DNA of 64,000 nt from positions 62,001 to 126,000 of the forward strand of contig NC_068971.1 of NCBI RefSeq assembly GCF_016808095.1, written 5' to 3'. A program made the position numbers and the translations under genes. Below, piece by piece: positions 52,807 through 64,000 of this stretch. How positions within the stretch are numbered: position 1 is the first letter of the stretch; the number at the start of each line of letters is the position of its first letter. The notes under the pieces were generated by a model. The model did not search any database, was not told the DNA's origin, and worked only from the letters and a program-made list of their open reading frames with translations. The DNA comes from Vigna angularis (Eukaryota > Streptophyta > Magnoliopsida > Fabales > Fabaceae).

Positions 52807-55696
52807 AAAAAATTGTCATGTTTAAGTCAAATAATAATTTAATTATTAATATTATTGTCTATGATTTTAAATAAAATAAATAATTTAACTTTTTATTATA
52901 AAATTATTGAAAAATAATTAATAGTTGAAATTTTGAAAATTAAAAAAAATGTCGCAATTTTAAACTTTTAATAAGTGTTAAAGTCATAGTAAAATATAAT
53001 ATATTTTTTGGTGGTTTCTAATTGTATAAAACCTTATATAATATGTGACGGTTTTTAACGGTTAGATATATTTTTTTTCTGGTAAAAATACTAATGATTA
53101 AAATATTTTTGTCACAAACTATTTTGACAAATGTAATTGTGACGGTTATTTTAATCGTTATAAATATCATATATATTTTTAGTATGTATAACTATATTTG
53201 TGTGTTATGATTATTTATAATTTATAACAATGATATTGGATTAAAATAGTAAATAATATATAACAATCGAATTTGGATCCAGCTGTTTTCAAGATGGACT
53301 AATCTAATAATCGTCAATTTATTAAACTCTGAATTATCAAAATGGGAGAAAGTCCAATTGCTAAAACTCCTATACAAATTTTAAGAAAGTATATGAATAA
53401 ATAATATTTATCATATGATTATACTTTCTGTTATAATATGTATTTATAATCAATGGGTTTCGTTTATATTTTATAATTAAATTATTTATTCAAATATTAT
53501 CTTTCCTTTATTTCAAGAGGCTAATATTAAGTTGGATCCTAGGCATATCAATAATAGACCCGGTAGATAGTTAACGAATATTATTAAATTATATATGAAA
53601 TGTATAGTTATAAATAGATTTGCGATATAGTAAAATTTGTAATAGTAATTAAATTGATGCACTATTATTTTAAAGAGGTGTAAATATTGTTTATTTTTTT
53701 ATTTTAAATTAAATCTTTAAAATATTAGTTATAAATTAAATTGTTGATCATAAATTTTACAATGCATATGTATGAAAGGACATAGTTATTTGGATAAATA
53801 AGTATATTTACAAACTCTAGTATTTATTGGTAAACATGTCTTATTTGCACATCAACAGATTTTTTAATTAGTTAATAAGTGGTTGCTACACTTAAACAAC
53901 AAATAGTTGATTTTAAAATATAGCTATAAAAGCCTGAAAATGTAAATCTTTACACACATACAGTGGAAATAAATTTTTATATCTTCATTTTTTAATTATT
54001 TCCTTTTTCTTCTTCTATTTACTTAATATTTTGCTAGACTTTGCATATTTTTCGAAAGTGTCTTTTCGTTGCTGCTGATCGCACTCGAACAGAACAGTGT
54101 CCTATAATTCAACATGATAAATTCCTTGAGTTATAACATTTTAGGAATGAAAAATGAACAAGTTTTCATAAAACTTATTCTGATTTTAATGAAAAATTTC
54201 TGAATTGACTAGATATACACATGGGTCTAGTAATGTTTAATTTTATAAATTGATTATTAGGCCGAACTAAATATTTACATATCTATTCTAGTTTGATTCT
54301 TATACCTATTCCTATTTTAAATTATGAAAATACTTTTAGTTTATTAGTTTAGAAAATTTATATAAACCTTTCATTTATCCTTAATTTCGTAATTTATTTC
54401 AAGACATATACTTTATATTTACTTTTTCTTTTATAATGATTTGATTTATCCAATTGTTGGTTGGGTACTCTTATTATTTATTTAATATTTATGTAAGTAT
54501 AGTTTCTTGTTTGATATATAGAAAACATGTATATTTTATAATTGAATACTTATTAATGTCCTGTCTTCTTTATTATAATTATTTTTATAAAAAAAATATT
54601 CATTTAATATTTAGAATGATAAAATGGACACGTATAAACTCAATTATAAGTATACTCATTCTTCAATAATGATAAAAATAATATAAAAATTTCTTACGAA
54701 TTAACTATAAAAGTAAAATAAACAAATTGGGACATATGTACTCCATCCTAATAGCATGGGTGTATTATATTCAACCACGCAGACATATGTTAGTATTTTA
54801 AATTATGAAGACATTTTTAGACTTTTCTTTAATTCTTAATTTCGTAACTTATTTTTAAGATACATATTTCATTATTTTATTTTCTTTTATAATTATTTTA
54901 CTTCAATCCAATGGTTAGTTTAATGTTCTTATTTGATATTTATCTAATTATAATAATTTCTTGTTTAAGTATGCTTTTTTAGTTTGATATTTGATTTTGG
55001 AAAGTGAACAATATATTTTGAAATTAAATACTTATTAATGTCACGATTTTTCATTGTAAGTTTTGTTTTCTATAACAAAATATTATTTAATTAATATTTA
55101 AATAGTGAAAAGATGGATATAAACTTAAATATACGAGTATACTCAAAATTATTTGACGAGAATAAAAATTTCATACCCATTAAAAAATATATAAAATAAT
55201 TATAAAAATCCGGACATATGTTGTCCATCCTAAGATCATGCGGTGGATTATATTCAACGAGACATCTATACTAAATGTACTTGTAGTTTGTGACATGGAT
55301 CCTTTGGCTACAAGCCAATCTAGTCAAATTGTCCAATGATGCTATGCTGATGGTGGGACTCAGCAGAAAGCCAAACTATAAAGTTCATTGACTCTAAAGT
55401 ATTTGTTGAAACATGTATGGTGTAGCATTTGCTTCGCTTCAAAACTACTTTTGTTGGATCATCTGTTTTTATTTTGTACCTAGCTGCTTAAATTATTCAA
55501 CAAATATGGTGTTCAGTAATAGTGTTTATGAGCCTACTGCTTCATTTGGTCCGTTGTCTGTAACTAGGCATAAGAACATGACAATATATGTATATATATA
55601 AATATATATATTAAGGTGACGCGAGATTCTCTTGACTTTTGTAACATTTTGTGGACGGTTTTTAAGGCAGTCCCAGAAAACAGGCATTATGAACCC

Positions 55697-56040
55697 CAGA
55701 TTTGATTCTTGTAATAGAAAACATGATTGATTTACAGCAAAAGAGTATCATGATATATGGTTCAGAGTACTGCTTTGACTGTAGCCCACGATTTTATTCC
55801 AGGATCAATATTTATGGTTCATCAGGCTACTTTGACGTATCTCTGTCCACCCACCACCCCCATGTGTACGTGTTCAAAGCCTGCGTGTTACTGTTCAAAT
55901 CACAAAATTAAATACGTTTATCATTTATATATAATACCACTTTTCTTTTCTTTTCTTCCCATTATTATTAATCAAAGGTTGTAAAGCAAAGCACCTTAAG
56001 TAAACTTTTCATGGTGCTCCATCACGATGCTGATTAACAC
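55697..56040 (+). promoter_or_regulatory. Distal upstream block shared by both SWEET genes (copy 1)
   Basis: CAGATTTGATTCTTG, ATTTACAGC, a GCCCACGATTTTATTC stretch and TCTCTGTCCACCCACCA appear in the same order as at 62066-62192. A further match follows (GTGCTCCATCACGATGCTGATTAAC against 62288-62310). It lies about 1.65 kb before the start codon at 57343. It is either a preserved regulatory region or simply the edge of the tandem duplication. Confidence 0.6.
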
Positions 56041-57224
56041 CTTCAAGACAGATGTCTATTTCCCACCAAATGGTATCCAAATCACAAAAACTACAATTAA
56101 AACTCAATCATTTTAAGAAGGAAAAGAAGTTGGCAGACATTATTTTGAAACACTTGTTGGAAAATATTAAAGTGAAGAAATGATTGTTACGGGAACTAAT
56201 ACTTTTCTTTTACCTTTTTAGTCAAAAACAATTTTGATATTACGGATCTATACAAAAAAAAATTTAAATTACAGTTATGAATAAGTTTTGCTGCTTTCAC
56301 ACGATTTTAAATGAAAAAAAATTAACTGTAAAAGGTGAAGTCGTATGAAAGTGTGTAACTTTGGTTATGAGACATTGTAAAAGATAAAATTGTACACCCA
56401 CATATATTTTTTAGGTCTGATAATCGATTACATCTAGTAATTGATTATAATAAGATGTAATCGATTACTTAACATTCAAATCGTTTAAGAGATCTACTAC
56501 TTTATTGATAATCGATTATAATATTAATATAATTAATTATCAGTGATTATAATTTAAATTATAGACCTCTATAATTGATTACAGAAATGCATTTTCATTT
56601 GATTTTTTCAATTACTTTGAGAGCATATTATTTTTCAATATAAGAAAAATATTAAAGTGAAGAAATGATTGTTATGCGAAGTAATAGGATGAAAAATAAA
56701 AGAAAAAGAAGATGAATATGAATATTACTTGGAATGAATTTGGTAGTGTTTGACTTCTGATCTCCTAATCCAGTTAAAGCAACTTCTATTTTTGCCCTAT
56801 TTTACATACATAATAAAACACTTGGGACGTCAATTATTGAATAGTTGGAATATAGAAATGAATTTGATTATTGTACTGCATGCATAATTTGCATAGTGAG
56901 CTTTTGACCATTATTTGCTTTTTTTGTTTGATTGAACTCTTAATTAATGGTAGTGACGTGAATGGATACGTTGATTGAGGAATGTAGAAAGTGGAATGGA
57001 AGAATGCTGATTCTGTCCTGTCGTACGTTTTCTATCTTCGCGTATTGACTGATCATCATACATGATCACTGAATGACACAAATTAAAATCATGGAATCTA
57101 CGATGCCAACTAAAAATGCACAAGGCATATTTTCCCCTGCCCTCGGAACAATATATGTAATATATATAAATATATTTTATTTTATTTTTATTTTCTAGCT
57201 GCTTTCTTTCTCATCAACTCTGTG

Positions 57225-57232
57225 TATATATA
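57225..57232 (+). promoter_or_regulatory. Possible TATA box of the SWEET gene
   Basis: TATATATA 111-118 bases before the start codon at 57343, followed by a CT- and CA-rich leader. Placement and context fit, but the choice is by sequence only. Confidence 0.45.
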
Positions 57233-57342
57233 CACTTGTATTGTGACACCATCTCACCATCACCACCCACCTTCTCTCCCTCACATTCAGTTCAACTCAA
57301 ACTTTCTCCCTTTCTCCCCCCAAACTCAAAAACAAACCTAAC

Positions 57343-59131
57343 ATGCTTATCACTCACCATACTTTGGCATTTGCATTTGGCATGCTGGGTACGTATATAT
57401 CAACCTACCAACCATTCTTTTTATTACTCATCCGCCTCTTCACCATACTGACATTTTTTTTTTCAATTTAAAAAAAAATATAGTTTGATTTTTTTGTCTA
57501 TATTTTTTTCTATTTTTTCTGATTCTTATAATGAGTTTTTTAGTTATTCTTTTAATCTTATGAGACTTATAAAATAAGTAAACAACTCATGAAGGAGACA
57601 TATATATGCAAGAGAGTTTTTTTCTTTTTTCGTAAAATATCAGATTATGCAGTAAACACAATGATATTAGATACTTCTCACACCACTTGTTACCAAACAC
57701 ACCAATTGCGGTGTCTCTTCGTTTTCGACCAGCTTGTCGGTTATTCTGATGCTTTAGCGATTGGTCAAAATTCAATATTTAACTGAACATTTTTTTTTCT
57801 TCACCCTAATTATTTTATTATATATTTCTTTAAAAAGGCTTAGTGAATAGACCTTTTCTACCTGTGTGGTTGGGTTGTATCAGAAAAATGTTTGCTGACG
57901 AATGGTTGTCTTTTTGATGCACATGCAGGTAATGTCATTTCGTTCTTGGTATTCTTGGCTCCAGTGTAAGTAAATGATTATCTGTCTATCAACGAATTCA
58001 TTGTGACTAATTGCATTTAGTTAATGGTTTTATGTTAAAATAGAAAAAGAAAAGACTAAACAATATTTAGGTTATTGATAACCTTAAAAGGTTTAAAACT
58101 GAACATGTTTGAATATTGCAGGCCAACATTTTACCGGATATACAAGAAGAAATCAACGGAAAGTTTTCAGTCATTGCCTTACTTAGTAGCATTATTCAGC
58201 TCAATGCTTTGGTTGTACTATGCATGGCTGAAAAAAAATGCTGTTCTCCTCATTACCATTAACTCATTCGGATGTGTCATAGAGATCATCTACATCGTCT
58301 TGTACATCACCTATGCAACCAGGGATGCTAGGGTATTCAACCACAGACAAACTTTGCTTATTAATAAAATGATTGATCATATATATGCATGCATGTCGGC
58401 ACCAATTTAAACACTAAAATTGTTTGTTTATTTGAACTGCAGAACTTGACCATCAAGCTGTTTTCGGCGATGAACATGGGCTCCTTTGCTTTGATATTGA
58501 TAGTCACAAACTTTGTCGTGCATGGTCCCCTTCGTGTGCAAGTTCTGGGATGGATTTGTGTTTCCATTTCCGTCAGTGTTTTTGCAGCACCACTCAGCAT
58601 TGTGGTACGCATAATTCCTTAGTTGATCCATGTGTTCAAATGATCATTGCAAACTTTGTTTATATCTTATTTTCTGGCGGTTGCAGGCGCAAGTTGTTCG
58701 CACGAAGAGTGTAGAGTTTATGCCTTTCAATTTGTCATTTACCCTTACATTGAGCGCCATAATGTGGTTTGGTTATGGTCTCTTTCTCAAGGACATATGC
58801 ATAGCTGTAAGTGTTGTCGTACAAATACAAGGGATGAATTATTTTAACATTCAGCGACTGACTATTTTGTTTTTTTTTTCTTCCTGTGCAGCTCCCGAAT
58901 GTGCTTGGTTTTGTGCTGGGGTTGCTTCAGATGGTGCTGTACGGAATTTACAAAAAAGGAAATAAAAAGAGTAATAAAATGGAAAAGAATATTCCACAAG
59001 AGCCACTGAAGAACATTGTTGTAGCGAGCCCGATGGGAACTGGAGAAGTGTTTCCCGTGGAGGAAGATGAAGAAGAAAAAAAGAACCAAGTTGAAAGAGA
59101 GGAGAAAAAGAAACAAGAGTGCGAGGTCTGA
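57343..59131 (+). CDS. SWEET: SWEET sugar transporter, clade III-like
   Basis: Six exons (57343-57388, 57929-57965, 58122-58332, 58443-58604, 58687-58806, 58892-59131) give 271 residues, with all introns GT-AG and the standard SWEET phases. Two MtN3/saliva repeats of three helices each (about residues 8-97 and 100-212) are joined by a linker helix, for seven helices in all. The four conserved prolines are at 27, 47, 148 and 165; the pocket Asn residues fall at 75 (TINSFG) and 195 (LPNVLGF). The N-terminus and sequence suggest clade III, the plasma-membrane sucrose exporters (SWEET10-15), used in phloem loading, nectar and seed filling; the subgroup is inferred. The cytosolic tail from 213 is highly charged ([18 protein letters not shown]), longer in acidic/basic runs than I expect. 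A second SWEET gene starts 4.6 kb downstream. Confidence 0.96.
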
Positions 59132-59969
59132 ATGATTCATTACGTACGAGGATCATGTCTTCACTATCTACGTACTTGTGTTCCATTAAGTTGTAGTTAT
59201 CTGCATGTAATAGGGATTTCAAACTTACGGCCACGTTAGTTATTGCTTAGGTAATATTAACTCACTGATGCGTGTTTGAGAGAGCCCTTACACTTTAGGC
59301 TTGGTTTGTAAAAATTTCGTCCCCCAAGTTTGGTTTATTTCTTTGAAAGTGTCTTATGGACAACTTGAGCTATAGTTTGACTCGTTTTAAAACAAATAAG
59401 ATTTGAATTATACTTATTTAACTCACTGCCACTTTTATAGTCATTGTCATAACATTATTTCTTCAGTTAGTTTCAACTTTTTTTTTAAATTTAATAAATA
59501 ATTTAGTACCAGATAATAATTTACATATAAATATAGACATAGGACATACTTTTACATATTCATTTCACACATATGACACATAGTACAAATATAAAATAAG
59601 AGTAAATTTTTGTAATTTTTCTAAACAAAAGAATAAAAAATAAAAAAGAGTAATATTAAATATTATGTAAAAAATTTATGAACGTCAAAATATTAATTTT
59701 CTAAATATATATATCTAGTCAACATGCTTGAAAATCCAAGCATTCTATACTATTATATTTTTATAATTAAGTCAAAAATTTCATAATATCCGATCAATTT
59801 AAATAAATAAATATTTACATGTTGTTAATGTCGAGTTTGTAAAATTTGAACTTAACTGATCACTTAAAGAAATAAATTCAGTACTATATTTAAACTTATT
59901 TAATTAATTAAATAAACAAGTTTACAAATGAATATATATATTTTGTGTTACTCCTCTCGTCATCATAAG

Positions 59970-59997
59970 TATATATATATATATATATATATATATA
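59970..59997. repeat. Short (TA)n microsatellite
   Basis: Fourteen TA units in the spacer between the SWEET genes. Confidence 0.95.
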
Positions 59998-62065
59998 GCA
60001 AGTTGGGCACCTATACGACTAATGAAAAACCAAAAAAACAATGAATGAGAGATTACTTTTAAACTGAAAATCTATATGAATGAAATAAATCAATTTAACC
60101 TAGGATTTAATTGGGCTGATTGTACAAATGGGATTGATATTTTAAATATAATACAATTTTTTTAATATTTCAAAATCAATATATTTTAAAGACACATAAA
60201 AAATAAAGTCAATCTAAATTGAATACATTTTTGGGATTAATTTCTTCTCAGTTACATTTCATAATGTTGTATAAGTATATAGCAATGAGATTTCGGATGA
60301 GAGTTAGTTGGACAAATTATTTTTAGCTCACTGACGAGAGATTTATGGCATGATGATTTTGGATTGAGATTTCACCATTTTGATACCTAATAAATTATAG
60401 TATCCACATTTTATATTTACTATTTTATTCTTTTTCATGATAAGTACAAAAGTTTTTTTTAGTGACTATATTCTTGAATTAGTTGCAAAATGTGTCAAAA
60501 CAACGTTTCCCTTACATTGTCAACTATATTATAGTTTTAAAACTTTACTGGTGACTGTATAAATAAATGTACTCTAGTGATGTTTGGCCAACGCATATCT
60601 TCCATCTCTTGCCAAATCTACTAAATTCTTAGTATATGTTTTCCTTTTTTTCTCCTCCCAAGTTACGTCCATCTTAAAGTGTTTGAATATTGAGGATTAT
60701 TAGAGTTTGCTAACTCAAATTAGAGTTTTTCTCTATTATATAACTTATATTTTATGTTTTTATTTCTGTTCTTAGGAAAAATCTAAACACTTATATGGGT
60801 ATATGACATTTTAGAAATATAATATTTTGAAAAGTAAAGGAACTTAGAAAATAATAAGGTGATAATTAAAATTTACAAAATTGGATGAACATAAGCTTAC
60901 AAAAAAAAATATTACATCTATTTTACATATTTAATTATCTATAAGAATAATTAATATGATTATTTCTTGAGTTCAAAGAATTTTTTTATACTAAACTTAA
61001 CTTATCCTTTTTCATCATGAATATATTAGTAAGTAATGATTTAAATTTCTCTTTATGAATGTTACGTAAGGAGGAAGACTAGGACCGCTTAAGGGAGTAA
61101 AATAAAAGTAGAGTAATTTGGTTCAAAGTTTAAGTGGTTTCAAACTAGAGTATTCAAGTTTTAGTCATTCTAAGTTAAAACTAGCTTGTATTTTTAGATT
61201 AAAACAATTAATTATAGCTTTAAGTGAATTTCGCTTCTTATTGGACGTCAAAAAATGTCATATATTGATACATTGTTGAATGAAAACTCAAAGTTGATTT
61301 GACTATTCTAATAAAAATCAGAACACAGTCCTAGTAATTGAAAATTGTCAATTGCACTCAGTCACTTATGTTTAAGAACAACGTTTGGAGCTGATTTTCT
61401 TTTCCAGTTGAGTTTGAAACATTCCAGACTGAAAAATCAAACATAATTTTTTGTTATATTTTCTTTAACATGTATTATGAAATAAAAGTACGTAAGATTA
61501 GTATTATCTACAAATAAAATTCATTTTATCAAAATATATTTAAAAAAATGCAAGCATATATAAATCACACTTATATTATAGAAGGAAGTTCATTTTTTTT
61601 ATGTCTTTTTTTGGGTCAAATTCTTATGAATTTGTTTGTAGTACTATTTCAAAGAAATCTTTATAAATTCATATCCATTTTTTTTTATCAACGTAGGACT
61701 TTGTTTCCTAAGAACTTCTGCTTTATAATTATTTGAGTAAGGTTTAATGAGTGGAAGGAGAAGGGAAAGCATAGGTATTTGGTAGTATAAAAGCAATGTG
61801 GTGGTTGACTGAGTAGACATGTGGCTACCATTGATGTTGCTTTGGTTGATTATGATTTATTTTGTAGAAAAAGATATAGGACCTACGTGTCTAGTGATTA
61901 GAAGAGTGGTAGAAGAAGCTAGCATGTAACCGATGGTGGAGGACCTCTATGGGAAAGTAAATAAACCTTGACGTTGTTGTTTATAGAGTGGAATATGCAG
62001 GATTCTCTGAACTATTCTAACGTTTAATGGTCACCTTTTCTTAATTAGCTATTCATCACTAACCA

Positions 62066-62310
62066 CAGATTTTATTCTTTGAAGAATCAGGATTCATTTA
62101 CAGCGCAAAAAGCATCATCACTCATGGATGTTTCACTGTAACCCCTGATTTTATTCTGCATCACAAACTTCAACTCGTCTCTGCCCACCACTAAATCAAA
62201 GCTTATTACATATATATTTGTTCATCATTCACTGCCAAAGTGAAGCATGATTAGTGAACCTGACTCAATCAGCTTTCTGCGCCAAAATGGAGCTCATCAT
62301 GCTAATTAAC
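62066..62310 (+). promoter_or_regulatory. Distal upstream block shared by both SWEET genes (copy 2)
   Basis: Counterpart of 55697-56040, about 1.68 kb before the second SWEET start codon at 63741. The shared words keep their order; the spacing between the two matching parts is shorter here by roughly 90 bases. Confidence 0.6.
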
Positions 62311-63214
62311 AAACTCTTTTCTCTCCCATTGATTCAGGAAAAGGCGACCTGAAAATTCCGAGGAAAAAAATCAATAAAATATAAGAAGCATTTAGAAAAC
62401 AATGAGTGGGACCCATATCTCCATTTCTTTAACATCTCGTCCATGCTCCTCCTCCTCCTCTCATCGTTTATATACGAATCCTCCCCTTTCCAGGTCAAAC
62501 ACAAACCCTCGCCTCTCATTAATTCTGTCTGTTGTACTCAATAAAAGCTATGCCGTGTGAATCCTTTTTTATATTAAATAGGATTCCATGTATAACACTA
62601 ATAACTATTTGAGTAATGGTAGAGAGAGACACTTTTTACATATATTATAAGAATAAAATAATTATAATAAAATGAATTTTTGTATTTTTTAAAAGAGAAA
62701 AGTGTAAAAGATAAGAAAGAATAATGTTAAATAAATATAAGAAATTTATGTGATATCATTTTTCTAACTATATACAATGCATAATCATCAGTGTTTATAT
62801 CTAGAGAAAAAAAAAATAAGAGAAACTTCAAATTATACTAATTTTTTTTGTAAAATGTTTTTTTTTAAATGTTTGTGATATAAAAGGTGTAGCTTTGTTT
62901 CTTTTTTTGTATCTTAATATCAAGTGATTGATGATTAAGTAGCACATCTCGGTTCACAGGAATAATAGTTATTGATGTATCAATGATCCATTGTGGAGTT
63001 GAAGCAGTTACATTACACGACCTGACATTATTGGCCGGCCAACCTCAGTGTGGGCTGTGGCCGAGGATGTTCTCAACTGCTACCTTCTGCCATGATTCTC
63101 CAACTATACAATGTGCCCTTTAAAAAATTAAAATTGGTACATGTAAGTTTATATTTAACCATACTAATCCTAAATGTAAATTTCTAATAGCTGCCGACTT
63201 TACTTTACGGTACC

Positions 63215-63333
<119 letters not shown>

Positions 63334-63612
63334 CGTAGTTTTTGAGTCTCGATCCACCTCAGTAACGTTAAAGAATCTTGCAACTTGCTGTGATCAGTTG
63401 TGACCTTCCCCTCCAAAAAAAGTAAACAAATAAAGATGGAAAGTGAGAATCTCCCAAGTCTATATTGCATGTATGATACGGTATTTAATATAGGTTGTGA
63501 AATAACAGTGATGCCACCCTCGTACCTATGTTTGGTATATTTTAATTTGCAGATACTCCTTTCTTTTATTATTTTATCGTTACTTTGCTAGCTCACTCGT
63601 TCATTTTGCATA

Positions 63613-63620
63613 TATAAATA
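63613..63620 (+). promoter_or_regulatory. Probable TATA box of the second SWEET gene
   Basis: TATAAATA, 121-128 bases before the start codon at 63741, in the same place relative to the coding start as the TATA candidate of the first SWEET gene. Confidence 0.55.
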
Positions 63621-63740
63621 GTGGGCATGTAACGAGATCATCAGCAACGTCAGTTCTTGCATGAGATTTAGGCATTCAGCTTTTCAAAGAAACTAGTTAA
63701 GTTTGCCTTACCACTACTCCTTTCTGCAGAATCAACATCA

Positions 63741-63786
63741 ATGGCAATCAGCCACAGTACTTTGGCCTTTGCTTTCGGCATGCTAG
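63741..63786 (+). CDS. SWEET: SWEET sugar transporter, exon 1 only (gene continues past the window)
   Basis: ATG opens [16 protein letters not shown], then a GTATAT donor. Exon length (46 bases) and splice phase are identical to exon 1 of the SWEET gene at 57343, and 11 of 16 residues match ([13 protein letters not shown] versus [13 protein letters not shown]). Exon 2 is not found in the remaining 214 bases, which fits a first intron longer than that (540 bases in the neighbour). It is partial because of the window edge, with no sign of being broken. Confidence 0.9.
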
Positions 63787-64000
63787 GTATATACAATATC
63801 AATCAATGCATGCATACATCATTTATATAAGCCTCTCTAATCTCCTTCTTTAACAGCTACTGGGGACTTTATTCCTTCCACTATTAATTCCTTTCCTTTC
63901 ATTTTTTAGAATTATACTATTTACTATCATTTAAGTTTTTCCTGCACTTCCATCAATCTTTTATCATACATACACAAAAAATCGAACCACACTTTTCATG

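Larger units (their letters stand above)
52807..57342. other. Intergenic region upstream of the SWEET gene
   Basis: AT-rich with no supported gene. A GTGACGGTTTTTAACGG stretch with related words near 53045-53160 suggests a remnant of a DNA transposon. A cluster of ATCGAT palindromes lies at 56410-56600. The block 55697-55861 is shared with the upstream region of the second SWEET gene. The last 200 bases hold the SWEET core promoter and leader. Confidence 0.55.

Overview
This 64 kb window is eudicot plant nuclear DNA. It is very AT-rich, its genes are split by GT-AG introns, all recognisable proteins are plant families, and long (AT)n tracts and transposon remnants fill the gaps. A Phaseoleae-type legume (Vigna or Phaseolus) is my best guess. 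It rests on the overall look of the gene models, the ATCGAT-rich repeat and the LTR types, not on a diagnostic marker.

Layout. On the plus strand are a LITAF-domain protein (1809-2648) and a secreted leucine-rich-repeat protein without a kinase (7240-8914). On the minus strand are a BAR-like/Ser-Pro-rich protein of the At2g33490 type (11116-14496) and mitochondrial pyruvate dehydrogenase E1 beta (17242-22439). The first large E1 beta intron carries a complete solo LTR. From 22.8 to 29.7 kb is a repeat nest with an LTR-like block, a 25-bp tandem array and three (AT)n tracts of 90-100 bp. At 30.0-30.3 kb is a small conserved plant gene that looks broken by an internal deletion. At 33.8-35.0 kb is a MULE-like transposon with a 9-bp target duplication. 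Two almost identical NAC genes lie on the minus strand at 36.8-37.7 and 43.3-44.2 kb. A single exon-like piece of alcohol dehydrogenase is at 48.8 kb. A second LTR-like block, unusually rich in CGAACG-type words, covers about 50.0-52.8 kb. The window ends with a complete SWEET sugar transporter gene (57343-59131, plus) and the first exon of a second SWEET gene cut by the window edge (63741).

The genes do not form a pathway; this is ordinary plant gene order. Two local tandem duplications (NAC and SWEET) give the window its main evolutionary story. The NAC pair looks as if its 5' two thirds was homogenised by gene conversion, and the SWEET pair shares a distal upstream block at about the same distance from each start codon. 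I found no wholly new system. The best leads are the solo LTR with an internal 140-bp tandem duplication, the MULE-like element with possible captured sequence, the NAC conversion tract, and two stop-free introns of length divisible by three in the BAR-like gene.

All exon borders were read by eye from splice signals, reading-frame continuity and remembered family alignments. No transcript data or search was available.
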